A stretch of 64,000 bases of DNA from an uncultured Christensenella sp. GTDB lineage: Bacteria > Bacillota > Clostridia > Christensenellales > Borkfalkiaceae. The notes under the pieces were generated by a model that did not search any database, was not told the origin of the DNA, and saw only the letters and a program-made list of their open reading frames with translations. A program made the translations under genes and the position numbers. The stretch is taken from contig CAJUHT010000001.1 of the NCBI GenBank assembly GCA_910586035.1, positions 30,806-94,805 of the forward strand, read 5' to 3'. Positions 7,346 to 15,143 of this stretch are shown one piece after another; within the stretch, counting starts at the first letter, position 1, and the number at the start of each line of letters is the position of its first letter.

Positions 7346-7702
7346 ATGATACAAAATTTTTTAATTGCCGACGGAAGTGTATTTTTAATACCCATACTAA
7401 TATTTCTTCCTTTAATAGTTTTCATTATAGTTGTTATAGTTTTATGTATTAAAGGCTTACATCAAAATATTTCAGACGCGGTAAACGGTCATACCGTTCA
7501 GATTGTAACAGGCTATGGTTATGTACAACTTATCATTGACGGAAAAACAGTTGACGAGTTGCGGTCGTTTCAAATTTATACCGCTAAATTAAATGCAAAT
7601 ATCGACGGCTTAAATATAGTAGCGAATATTGGTACGGGTTTTTGTAGATATAGAATAACAACGTTTATTAACGGGGTGAGACAGGCTACTCTTTCCAATT
7701 GA
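7346..7702 (+). CDS. Small single-pass membrane protein, unknown
   Basis: A 118-residue protein I do not recognise. One strongly hydrophobic helix spans about residues 12-36 (FLIPILIFLPLIVFIIVVIV) and is followed by a roughly 80-residue beta-rich domain with the segment YVQLIIDGKTVDEL and a Gly-rich region. The N-terminus is short with no signal-peptidase site, so it is probably membrane anchored; the side of the domain is not clear. It has an excellent Shine-Dalgarno (GGAGGAG) and a consensus promoter, arguing that it is a real, expressed gene. It is monocistronic. Confidence 0.75.
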   Translation: MIQNFLIADGSVFLIPILIFLPLIVFIIVVIVLCIKGLHQNISDAVNGHTVQIVTGYGYVQLIIDGKTVDELRSFQIYTAKLNANIDGLNIVANIGTGFCRYRITTFINGVRQATLSN

Positions 7703-7821
7703 CAACTGAAAAGTTCATATTAACTAAAATTTTTATTTATTTAAATGCTTTCAATTAAATGTTAAGTACTATGCGTAACATAATCAATTATTTTTAGTTA
7801 AATTTGCTTAATAAAATAGAG

Positions 7822-7849
7822 AAACGCGCGCTTTATAAAGCGCGCGTTT
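7822..7849. terminator. Terminator at the end of the pot operon
   Basis: AAACGCGCGCTTTA (7822-7835) is followed directly by its reverse complement (7836-7849), a perfect 14-bp palindromic stem just after the potD stop. T-rich flanks lie on both sides. Confidence 0.8.
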
Positions 7850-7852
7850 AAC

Positions 7853-9487
7853 TTACTTTTTATTTGTAAAAATTTTGTCGGGTCGTCTGTAAAATATCTG
7901 ATAGCGGAACCTGTATAAAATTATTGCAACGGCGCCTGCAAGTAATATACCGACAACCGACCATACAACGGCGGGGTTAAAATCTTTAACGGCAAGGCAT
8001 CTTACGTTTATCCACATTCTGTTAATGGCGCTCAGCCTGTCGCCGAAGTCAAGCATTACAACGCTTCTGTCAATTACGCTACGGTGCGGGTATTGTGCAA
8101 AAACCTGCCGCCCGCGGCTTACCTTTTCGGGGGTGGGGTACACAAGGTAATAGGTATCGTTTCCGTATTCTTCGCCGAGCTTTAATTTTTGAGGAGTTGC
8201 ATTTTCAAGGTCAATCTCTATCTGGCTTGCGTCTATATAAATGGAGTATCCTTCGCCGAAAAAGTAGCTTAAATCATATTCGCATATTTCTAATAGCTCA
8301 CCGTCGTAATAATCGTCCTCCGGGTCGAACACCGCGCCGTAATTCCAATCGAGGTAGTTAAAAACCGTGTCGTCGGCAATGGCGGAGGTGTAGCCGATAT
8401 AGTACATATTGCGAATTGCGTTGTCGGGGCGGGAAAGAAAGTTTACAAACGCTTCCGCGGCAATCTTTTTCTGTTCGTTGCCTGCAATGCCGTCTTTAAG
8501 CATTATCCAGCCGTCAAACCACAGGTTGGTGCACTCGTCGGGGACGGAATACCACAGCTCCACAGGGTTTGTTTCGTCTTCGTCAGCTTGGTCCATTATG
8601 TATACGCCGTCGCCCGACCATTGGTAATTGGCTACGACTTTGCCCGTTATCATATCCGATTTTCCACTGTCCGTTTCAAAGGAGTAAACGTTGTTTTTAA
8701 TATCCTTCAATATTTCCAGCGCGCTTGCAATCGTTTCGTCGTCCGTGCTGTTTAAAAGCGAATTTCTTCTTTCTTCGGTTATTTCGTCCGAAAGCAATTC
8801 CTCCGCGTTATGTATGCCGAGGGCGGCGAAGTAGGAGTCCCGTACGTTGTCCTTAACGGTAACCTGTCGCTTGTAGGTTGAATTTTTAAGTACCGACCAG
8901 CTTGACGCGTCTTCGGGGGTAACCATTTCGGGGTTGTAAACTATGCCCGTCGTGCCAAGCATATAGCAGGCGGCGTATTCCTTCCAGCCGTTTTCTTCAA
9001 ATATTCCGTCAATATACGGCGAAACGTTGCGGGCGTAGTAGTTGGTTTCTATGCTTGGGTCGTGAAAGCTTTCCGAATATTTTTCGGCTTTGCCCTCGTT
9101 CAAAAGTTGCATAATCAGATAATCGGAGGGGCAAATCAGGTCGTACGTGTCGCCTAAATTCAGGCGGTTATAAAGGTCCTCGTTAGTGCCGAAAGTGGAG
9201 TACTCGACTTTGATTGTAAAGCCGTGGTTTCCGCTGTTGAACCATTCCGTAAAATCGTCTACAAGGCTGTTATTTCCAATTATTCCTTCCGAATCGGGTA
9301 AAAACGTGTTGTCTATATCAATAAGTTCGTCGTCTTTCCAGCCGCCCAAATCAATGTATTCTTCCCAATTAGAAACTCTTAAAACAAGCTCCGTCTGGTT
9401 ATTCGAGCAGGCGGCAAGGGGAAGGGTTGCCAACGACAGCACTCCGGCGGCGGCAAAAGCCGCAAATATTTTAAGCGGTTTTTTCAT
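7853..9487 (-). CDS. potD: Spermidine/putrescine ABC transporter substrate-binding lipoprotein
   Basis: Polyamine-binding protein of the PotABCD importer. The N-terminus is a lipoprotein signal with lipobox LAAC and lipidated C27. The body has PotD-type segments such as VSNWEEYIDLGG near residue 37, CPSDYLIMQLLNEGK, VANYQWSGDGVYIM and LWFDGWIMLKDG. At 544 residues it is far longer than ordinary PotD (about 350): there is extra sequence after residue 400 and a C-terminal hydrophobic helix at about residues 505-525 followed by a basic tail, which should anchor the protein at both ends. It overlaps the end of potC by 17 bases and is last in the operon. Confidence 0.9.
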   Translation of the reverse strand: MKKPLKIFAAFAAAGVLSLATLPLAACSNNQTELVLRVSNWEEYIDLGGWKDDELIDIDNTFLPDSEGIIGNNSLVDDFTEWFNSGNHGFTIKVEYSTFGTNEDLYNRLNLGDTYDLICPSDYLIMQLLNEGKAEKYSESFHDPSIETNYYARNVSPYIDGIFEENGWKEYAACYMLGTTGIVYNPEMVTPEDASSWSVLKNSTYKRQVTVKDNVRDSYFAALGIHNAEELLSDEITEERRNSLLNSTDDETIASALEILKDIKNNVYSFETDSGKSDMITGKVVANYQWSGDGVYIMDQADEDETNPVELWYSVPDECTNLWFDGWIMLKDGIAGNEQKKIAAEAFVNFLSRPDNAIRNMYYIGYTSAIADDTVFNYLDWNYGAVFDPEDDYYDGELLEICEYDLSYFFGEGYSIYIDASQIEIDLENATPQKLKLGEEYGNDTYYLVYPTPEKVSRGRQVFAQYPHRSVIDRSVVMLDFGDRLSAINRMWINVRCLAVKDFNPAVVWSVVGILLAGAVAIILYRFRYQIFYRRPDKIFTNKK

Positions 9488-10283
9488 TGCGTTTTTTCTC
9501 CTTTTGCCTGAATGAAATTACGTTCATAATTACGACAATGGTAACAACAAGCAGGAAAATCACCGTGCTAAGTGCCCAAAGCGCCGTTTTTACTTCCGTT
9601 CTGCCGCTTCTTACGGCGTTTTCAACGTAGGTGCTTATGGTGTTGAAGGTGGACGGCTTTGTATATGTGGTAATAAAATAATCGTCAAGCGATAAGGTTA
9701 CAGCAAGCATAAAGCCCGAAAGTATACCCGGTATCAATTGGGGGAGCACAACTTTAAACAGAGCCTGCGCGGGAGTAGCGCCCAAATCGAGGGCGGCTTC
9801 GTAAAGATTGTTGTCAAGTTGTTTAAGCTTGGGTTTAATCGATAGGTAAACGAAGGGGGTGCAAAGCACAACGTGCCCAATAACCAGCGGAACGTACGTG
9901 TCTTTGCCTATGCCTAAAAGTATGATTAAGAGCACGCATATCGAAAAGCCCGTAACTACGTCGGCGTTTACTACGGGTATCTGGTTCGCCGCGTCCAAAA
10001 TAGCCTTGGGGGTGCGCTTGGAGTAGTGCGCGCCTATTGCTCCCAGCGTTGCAAGTATCGTAGCTATCAGCGCCGAGCCGAGCGCAAGCGCAACCGTGCC
10101 GCCAATCATTTTGCGCAATTCCTCGTTTTTGAATAGCGTTGCGTAATTGGCAACCGAGCCCGAAGAAATGTGTCCGCCGACAATGTTTGCGTCGGTAAAA
10201 CTGTAAAATGCAAGTATGAGTATGGGTACATACATCATTAAAAGCACTAAGGCAAGCCACACGCAGGAGAATGCTTTTTTCAT
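9471..10283 (-). CDS. potC: Spermidine/putrescine ABC transporter permease PotC
   Basis: Inner-membrane permease of the polyamine importer, 270 residues, about six transmembrane helices. The EAA-type cytoplasmic loop that contacts the ATPase is visible as NLYEAALDLGATPAQALFKV followed by LPQLIPGI. I start it at the ATG at 10281-10283, which overlaps the potB stop as ATGA and has GGAGGA upstream; a longer in-frame extension (to 10394) lies inside potB and is rejected. Residues such as SLDDYFITTY match PotC. Confidence 0.95.
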   Translation of the reverse strand: MKKAFSCVWLALVLLMMYVPILILAFYSFTDANIVGGHISSGSVANYATLFKNEELRKMIGGTVALALGSALIATILATLGAIGAHYSKRTPKAILDAANQIPVVNADVVTGFSICVLLIILLGIGKDTYVPLVIGHVVLCTPFVYLSIKPKLKQLDNNLYEAALDLGATPAQALFKVVLPQLIPGILSGFMLAVTLSLDDYFITTYTKPSTFNTISTYVENAVRSGRTEVKTALWALSTVIFLLVVTIVVIMNVISFRQKEKKRNEKTA

Positions 10284-11074
10284 AGAATCGTCCTCCTCGC
10301 GTCGTTGTCTTTGTCGCTGAACTTGTTTGTGATAAGCGTTACTATAAAAATTATTGCAAGCAGCACAAGCGAAATCATAGAGCCGTTGTTCCAATCTTTT
10401 GCCTTAAAGTAACTGCCGATAAGACTGCCCATTATGTAAGTGCTGTTGTACAGCATATCGAGCACAACGTAGTTGGTCATTGAGGGCAAAAGCACCATTG
10501 TAATTCCCGATACGATGCCGGGAACGGAGAGGGGCAGGGTTACGTGCAAAAATACCGAAAATTTATTTGCGCCCAGGTCCGCCGCCGCTTCCAACAGACT
10601 TTTATCGAGTTTCTGGAAACAGGTATAAAGGGGCAAAATCATAAACGGCAGAAAGTCGTAAGCCATTCCTATTACCGAGTTTAAAAAGGGGTAGAGGGAA
10701 ATATTGCCCTCAATCGCCGTTAAAACTTCTTTAAGCGCGGTTATTCTCAGCGTGAAGTTTATCCACATAGGCAGGATAAACAGCATAAGCAAAACGTATT
10801 GCTTTTTAAATCCGCTACGCGCGAGTATGTAGGCGGTAGGGTAAGCTATTATAAGGCATACTACGGTTGTGGTAAGCGAAAGGAAAAGGCTGTAAAACAG
10901 AGTGCCTATCGTGTTGCCGTTTGAAAAAAAGTTTACAAAGTTATCAAACGTAAAATTTCCCTGTCCGTTTGTAAACGCGTAATATACGATTACAATTAAA
11001 GGCGCAATTACGAACAGTATCAAAAATACCGCATACGGCAGGCACAGCTGGCTACGCGAAAAACGCAGTTTCAT
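10280..11074 (-). CDS. potB: Spermidine/putrescine ABC transporter permease PotB
   Basis: Second permease of the importer, 264 residues with about six membrane helices. The coupling loop SLLEAAADLGANKFSVFLHV and LPLSVPGIVSG is typical of the family, as is the segment MLFILPMWINFTLRI. It starts in the overlap with the potA stop and ends in an ATGA overlap with potC, so the two permeases should be made in equal amounts. Confidence 0.95.
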   Translation of the reverse strand: MKLRFSRSQLCLPYAVFLILFVIAPLIVIVYYAFTNGQGNFTFDNFVNFFSNGNTIGTLFYSLFLSLTTTVVCLIIAYPTAYILARSGFKKQYVLLMLFILPMWINFTLRITALKEVLTAIEGNISLYPFLNSVIGMAYDFLPFMILPLYTCFQKLDKSLLEAAADLGANKFSVFLHVTLPLSVPGIVSGITMVLLPSMTNYVVLDMLYNSTYIMGSLIGSYFKAKDWNNGSMISLVLLAIIFIVTLITNKFSDKDNDARRTIL

Positions 11075-12585
11075 TACTTTTTGTCAACCTCCGTAACTTT
11101 AAGTTTAAGCTTGATATTTTCCTTTGCTATAATCAGGCTTACAAGGTCGTCCGTATTCCACAGGTCGGGGCAGGAGAGAACAAAGTCCTCTTCGTTTTCC
11201 GCCGTGCGGACTATGTAGCGGTAGTGGTCGCCCTTATAAATCATAGAAATTATGTTGCCCGTAACGCCGCCAGCCGTCTTGTCGTCGCTCATTTCAATGT
11301 GGTGCGTGTCAACTTCAACTTCCACTTCAACGTCGGTAAGGTCTATTTTTTCGCCCTGCGCGGTTATCAGGTAGCCCTCTTCGTCAAGGTGCGAGGCGGG
11401 GTATAGCTGTGTAACGTCGCACTCGAATTCACCGTCGCCGAATTTAACCGTGTTGTTTTTGGTTATAACGCCGTGGTATTTGTTTACGGTATATACCTTT
11501 TTCATAAGATGGATGCCGTCCGGCTCTATTCTCATACCAATGGTCGTTCCCACTTCGGCGCAGGAGGTGCTTTGAATGACTATTTCGAATTTGCCGACTT
11601 CTACGGTTATTTCGTAGTGAACGCCCTTGAAAACGGTGGAGATTACCTTGCCTTTAAGCTGACCGTCGGCGGGCGCGCAAATCTTTATGTCCTCGGGGCG
11701 GACGACGACGTCTACAAGCTCGTTTATTTCAAAATCGTCAAGGCAGGCAAAGGTGGCTCCGCAAAATTTAACTTTCAGTTTGCCAACTACTGTGCCGTTA
11801 AAAATATTGCTTTCGCCTATAAAGTCGGCTACAAACGTGTTTACGGGCTCGTTATAAATCTCGGTGGGAGTGCCTATCTGCTGTATTTCTCCGTCGTTTA
11901 TAACTACTACCTTGTCAGACATCGTCAACGCTTCTTCCTGGTCGTGGGTAACGTAAATAAAGGTTATGCCAAGTCGCTTATGCATATTTTTAAGCTCGAT
12001 TTGCATTTCCTTGCGCATCTTCAAGTCCAAAGCGCCCAAAGGCTCGTCCAACAGCAGAATTTCGGGCTGATTGACTATCGCGCGCGCAATAGCAATACGT
12101 TGTTGCTGTCCGCCGGAAAGGGTGGAAACGCTTCGCTTTTCAAAGCCTTCGAGGTCGACTATTTCAAGCGCCTTTTTAACTTTTTTGTCTATTTCGTTTT
12201 TGCTCAGACGCACCTTTTTCGTCTTTGCTTCGCCGTTTTTGCCTTCAACGGTTATTTTGTTTCTTTTAAGGCGCAACCCGAACGCAACGTTGTCGTAAAC
12301 GTTCAGGTGGGGGAAAAGCGCGTATTTCTGGAAAACCGTGTTTACGGGTCGCTTGTTGGGGGGAAGCTTGCTTATATCCTCGCCGTTTAAAAGAATTTTG
12401 CCCGAAGAGGGGAGTTCGAAGCCGGCAATCATACGCAGAGTGGTCGTTTTGCCGCAACCGGACGGACCGAGAAAGGTTACAAATTCGCCTTTCTTTACTT
12501 CGAGGTTGAAGTTGTCTACCGCAACGGTGTCGCCGTCGAATTCCTTTTTAACGTCTATAAGTTCGATGATGTTATTGGCGTTCAT
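11074..12585 (-). CDS. potA: Spermidine/putrescine ABC transporter ATP-binding protein, extended
   Basis: ATPase of the polyamine importer. All ABC motifs are intact: Walker A GPSGCGKT at 40-47, Q-loop FQKYALFPH, signature LSGGQQQR, Walker B ILLLDEPLGALD and H-loop VTHDQEEA. Two features are unusual. A charged insertion of about 20 residues (around KITVEGKNGEAKTKK) sits before the signature, and after the normal TOBE domain (to about residue 375) there is a second TOBE-like segment (about 385-503), giving 503 residues where about 370 is usual. The second segment may add a regulatory site (inference). It follows the regulator gene by 12 bases. Confidence 0.93.
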   Translation of the reverse strand: MNANNIIELIDVKKEFDGDTVAVDNFNLEVKKGEFVTFLGPSGCGKTTTLRMIAGFELPSSGKILLNGEDISKLPPNKRPVNTVFQKYALFPHLNVYDNVAFGLRLKRNKITVEGKNGEAKTKKVRLSKNEIDKKVKKALEIVDLEGFEKRSVSTLSGGQQQRIAIARAIVNQPEILLLDEPLGALDLKMRKEMQIELKNMHKRLGITFIYVTHDQEEALTMSDKVVVINDGEIQQIGTPTEIYNEPVNTFVADFIGESNIFNGTVVGKLKVKFCGATFACLDDFEINELVDVVVRPEDIKICAPADGQLKGKVISTVFKGVHYEITVEVGKFEIVIQSTSCAEVGTTIGMRIEPDGIHLMKKVYTVNKYHGVITKNNTVKFGDGEFECDVTQLYPASHLDEEGYLITAQGEKIDLTDVEVEVEVDTHHIEMSDDKTAGGVTGNIISMIYKGDHYRYIVRTAENEEDFVLSCPDLWNTDDLVSLIIAKENIKLKLKVTEVDKK

Positions 12586-12597
12586 ATTGTTCTCTCC

Positions 12598-13131
12598 TTA
12601 AAAGTTGGGCGGCGTGGATATCCATAAAAGCCTTGCCGCTGTTTTCCCTATGTTTTTTACAGAGTGTGCTTTATTTGCCGCATAGTAAAAAGTTTCGCCC
12701 TTTTTGCAAACGTATTTGCTCTCCCCGAGCACGACGCAAATTTTACCTTCCAGCACGTACCCGAATTCTTCGCCCTCGTGCGGGAAATCAACGGCGGTGG
12801 AGGCGCCCGAAAGCAATTCCACAAGCACGGGCTCCATTTCGTTTTTCTGCGCGTTGGGTATTATCCACTTCAATACCATTCCGTCCTCGTGCTTTTCAAT
12901 AAAGTCGTTTTCCGAAAAGGTAACGCGGGTATCGTCCTCTTTTTTAAAAAATTCCGAAGGGCTTGTGCCCAGCGCGGACAGTATGTCCATAAGCGTTGCA
13001 ATAGAAGGGGACGTCAAGTCGTTTTCCAATTGCGATATGTAGCCTTTCGTCAGCTCGCACCTGTCGGCAAGTTCCGATTGCGAAAGGTTTAACTGCTGTC
13101 GCAACCGCTTTATTTTAGAACCTATCTCCAT
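12598..13131 (-). CDS. XRE-cupin transcription regulator of the pot operon
   Basis: A 177-residue regulator with an N-terminal XRE helix-turn-helix (about residues 7-60, with LSQSELADRCELTKGYISQLEN) and a C-terminal cupin sensor (about 105-170, with PHEGEEFGYVLEGK and KGETFYYAANKAHSVKN). This architecture is that of PuuR-type regulators, many of which sense polyamines. It is the first gene of the operon and lies just behind a consensus promoter whose start overlaps TTTAG/CTAAA dyads, so autoregulation with the transporter is likely (inference). Confidence 0.93.
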   Translation of the reverse strand: MEIGSKIKRLRQQLNLSQSELADRCELTKGYISQLENDLTSPSIATLMDILSALGTSPSEFFKKEDDTRVTFSENDFIEKHEDGMVLKWIIPNAQKNEMEPVLVELLSGASTAVDFPHEGEEFGYVLEGKICVVLGESKYVCKKGETFYYAANKAHSVKNIGKTAARLLWISTPPNF

Positions 13132-13151
13132 ATTACCACCCGTACTAACCT

Positions 13152-13201
13152 TTTAGTTTAATTTTGCTAAACGGTTATTAAAAATAAACTAAATGTTTAG
13201 T
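13152..13201. promoter_or_regulatory. Candidate operator of the pot operon
   Basis: Four copies of the half-site TTTAG/CTAAA lie at 13152, 13167, 13189 and 13196. The last two form the palindrome ACTAAA-TG-TTTAGT at 13188-13201, the first two an inverted pair with a 10-base gap. The array begins about 20 bp downstream of the -10 box, i.e. around the transcription start, a good place for a repressor. Confidence 0.6.
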
Positions 13202-13220
13202 AAAAATAAACGCGATTAAA

Positions 13221-13249
13221 ATTATATATTCAGGGGCGCGCATTGTCAA
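13221..13249 (-). promoter_or_regulatory. Consensus promoter of the XRE-potABCD operon
   Basis: On the minus strand TTGACA (complement of 13244-13249), 17-bp spacer, TATAAT (complement of 13221-13226): a perfect sigma-A consensus. Confidence 0.9.
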
Positions 13250-13311
13250 TAGATTTTAATAATTATTAAAAGTGATAATTTTTAAAATTTTTTTGACCGA
13301 AAATGAAAAAA

Positions 13312-13345
13312 TATATCAAAAAAAGGCAGTGGAGTTACTGCCTTT
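13312..13345 (-). terminator. Second terminator of rpsT
   Basis: AAAGGCAGT (13322-13330) and ACTGCCTTT (13337-13345) form a 9-bp stem; read leftwards it is followed by a run of T. Confidence 0.85.
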
Positions 13346-13351
13346 AAAAAG

Positions 13352-13377
13352 TAAAAAGCACGGACTTTTGTCCGTGC
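13352..13377 (-). terminator. First terminator of rpsT
   Basis: GCACGGAC (13358-13365) and GTCCGTGC (13370-13377) form a perfect 8-bp stem with a 4-base loop and a TTTTT tail on the minus strand. Together with the next hairpin it makes a tandem terminator. Confidence 0.85.
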
Positions 13378-13398
13378 CGGAAATATTCTTTAATTAGG

Positions 13399-13662
13399 TT
13401 ACGCCATTGCGTTAAGCTTCTTGGCAAGACCCGACTTTTTGTTAGCCGCGGTGTTCTTTTTAAGAACGCCTTTGCTTACTGCGCTGTCAATAGTGGAGCA
13501 TACTTCGGGGAAGAGAGCGGTAGCGGCAGCCTTGTCTCCCTGGGAAACAACTGCAAGAAACTTCTTAACGTGGTTTTTAACCTGAGTTTTTACCACTTTG
13601 TTCTGCTCGGTCTTCTTTTCGGTAACTAATGTGCGCTTCTTGGCTGATTTTATATTGGGCAC
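13399..13662 (-). CDS. rpsT: 30S ribosomal protein S20
   Basis: Small basic helical protein bS20 that binds 16S rRNA early in 30S assembly. The 87 residues begin with the family signature PNIKSAKKR, have the Lys-rich helices around residues 15-35 and 66-83, and end in LAKKLNAMA. The start codon is GTG, with AAGGAG upstream at a normal distance; GTG or other weak starts are common in rpsT, where they limit expression. It is monocistronic with its own promoter and two terminators. Confidence 0.97.
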   Translation of the reverse strand: MPNIKSAKKRTLVTEKKTEQNKVVKTQVKNHVKKFLAVVSQGDKAAATALFPEVCSTIDSAVSKGVLKKNTAANKKSGLAKKLNAMA

Positions 13663-13709
13663 GGTCTATTTTCTCCTTTTTAGGTGATATCAACTTTAAA
13701 TCTTGTGTC

Positions 13710-13738
13710 ATTTTATCATAAAAAACAATGCTTGTAAA
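13710..13738 (-). promoter_or_regulatory. Promoter of rpsT
   Basis: Minus strand: TTTACA (complement of 13733-13738), 17-bp spacer, TAAAAT (complement of 13710-13715). Confidence 0.75.
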
Positions 13739-13744
13739 CTGTTT

Positions 13745-13773
13745 TTGAACGCCTTTTACAATTTTTTTAATAT
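13745..13773 (+). promoter_or_regulatory. Probable promoter of murI
   Basis: TTGAAC at 13745-13750, 17-bp spacer, TAATAT at 13768-13773, divergent from the rpsT promoter. No Shine-Dalgarno follows before the ATG at 13803. Confidence 0.5.
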
Positions 13774-13802
13774 TATTTTGCGCCTTTTAATATTTATATT
13801 AT

Positions 13803-14588
13803 ATGGTAAAGCAATCGAAGCAGGGCGAGGGCGTTGCGGTAGTTTTCGACAGCGGCATAGGCGGTTTGAATTTGCTGTGCGAATGCGCGCGGCGCGCCCC
13901 GCAAATGCATTATTATTACGTTTCGGATAACCAAAACGTGCCTTACGGCGACAGGTCGGCGGAAGAAATTTTACGGCTGACTTTAAACGCTTTGGACGGT
14001 ATAGAAAAATTGCGTCCGTCCGCGCTCGTAATCGCCTGCAATACGGTTACGGCGCAGTGTATCGACAGCCTAAGAAAGATATTTCCGTTTCCCGTTGTGG
14101 GCATACAGCCCGCGGTAAAACAGGCGGCGGAAAAGGGCGGCAAATGTCTTGTTCTGGCAACTGAGGCAACGGTGTCGAGCGCGCCGTTTAAAAAGCTTAT
14201 TTCCCGCTTTGCACCCGCGGATACGGCGGCGGTGGGTTGTAGTGGTCTTGCCGACTATATCGAACGCAATATTTTCGCTCTTCCCGCCGTTCTTCCGCAA
14301 GGTTTACTGCCCGATTTTTCACCCAACAGCGTCGTGCTCGGATGCACGCATTACGCCTTTGTAAAAGAGCAGATTCAAAACAGGTATAAATGCGCAGTTT
14401 ACGACGGTATTTTTGGGACGGCAAGCCGTTTTTCGGAAATAGTAGGGATGACTGACCACTTTTTGCCACGGGCAGGGATTTTTGACCACTCACCACATAA
14501 CGCGTTTAAAATAACTTTTTTGCGTGGAAATTGCGATAAAAATGCGCGTATAGTAAAATATTTGTTCGGTATAGAAACGTTTGATTAA
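13803..14588 (+). CDS. murI: Glutamate racemase
   Basis: Cytoplasmic enzyme that makes D-glutamate for peptidoglycan. The two catalytic cysteines are present: C79 in IACNTVT and C181 in LGCTHY, along with the N-terminal VFDSGIGGL (D16) and VPYGDRS. At 261 residues it is normal in length. The ATG has no clear Shine-Dalgarno in its A/T-rich leader. It stands just upstream of the division and cell-wall cluster, which it supplies with D-Glu for MurD. Confidence 0.95.
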   Translation: MVKQSKQGEGVAVVFDSGIGGLNLLCECARRAPQMHYYYVSDNQNVPYGDRSAEEILRLTLNALDGIEKLRPSALVIACNTVTAQCIDSLRKIFPFPVVGIQPAVKQAAEKGGKCLVLATEATVSSAPFKKLISRFAPADTAAVGCSGLADYIERNIFALPAVLPQGLLPDFSPNSVVLGCTHYAFVKEQIQNRYKCAVYDGIFGTASRFSEIVGMTDHFLPRAGIFDHSPHNAFKITFLRGNCDKNARIVKYLFGIETFD

Positions 14589-14648
14589 AATATTGATTAA
14601 AAAATTTTGAAAAAACTCAAAAAATTTTAACTTTTTTTTAAAATGTGG

Positions 14649-14677
14649 TTGACAGTGGGCAGGCGGTATGTTATCAT
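14649..14677 (+). promoter_or_regulatory. Promoter of the dcw cluster (Pmra)
   Basis: TTGACA at 14649-14654, 17-bp spacer, TATCAT at 14672-14677, 30 bp upstream of mraZ. MraZ of other bacteria represses its own promoter by binding GTGG-type repeats; GTGG occurs at 14645 and GTGGG at 14655. Confidence 0.8.
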
Positions 14678-14707
14678 AAAAACACCAATTGCAAAGGGAA
14701 TAAAAAT

Positions 14708-15142
14708 ATGGCAATGCTGACCGGTGAGTACAATCACCAGCTCGACGCAAAATACAGAATAAGAATTCCCGCCAAGCTTAAAAAAGAGCTTGGCAAAGAA
14801 TTTTATTTTGCCAAGGGTACGGACAGCTGTATATTCGTTTATCCCAAGGAAGAAGTTGAAGCCATTCTCGAAAAAGTTAAGGGAATTACGCTGGGCGACC
14901 CCAGACAGAGAAGCGCAAGGGAGTTTTTAAAAACCATTACTCCCATAAAGGAAGACGAGCAGGGCAGATTGGTGCTCAGTCCCGAACTCCGCGCTCACAT
15001 AGGGCTTGAAAAGTCGGATAAAGATTTGGTTATCTGCGGCGCCGGCTCCCGCGTGGAGATATGGTCAAAGAAGAGTTTCGACGCATACTTCAACAACTCG
15101 CCCGTCGATTACGATACTATCGTCAAGAATTTGGGCATCTGA
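14708..15142 (+). CDS. mraZ: Transcriptional regulator MraZ
   Basis: AbrB-fold DNA-binding protein that heads and usually represses the dcw cluster. The 144 residues contain two related halves, each with the MraZ signature: LDAKYRIRIPAKLK near residue 13 and DEQGRLVLSPELR near residue 88. I take the ATG at 14708 because AAAGGGA lies upstream; an in-frame extension to 14645 would read back into the promoter. It ends one base before rsmH. Confidence 0.95.
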   Translation: MAMLTGEYNHQLDAKYRIRIPAKLKKELGKEFYFAKGTDSCIFVYPKEEVEAILEKVKGITLGDPRQRSAREFLKTITPIKEDEQGRLVLSPELRAHIGLEKSDKDLVICGAGSRVEIWSKKSFDAYFNNSPVDYDTIVKNLGI

Positions 15143-15143
15143 T

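Noticed and set aside
9471..10394. potC starting at 10394
   Set aside because: The extra 37 residues lie inside potB in another frame, while the ATG at 10283 has a ribosome binding site and an ATGA overlap.
11473..12390. Long open frame (305 codons) opposite potA
   Set aside because: The opposite strand encodes a complete ABC ATPase with all motifs; the antisense product has no recognisable domain.
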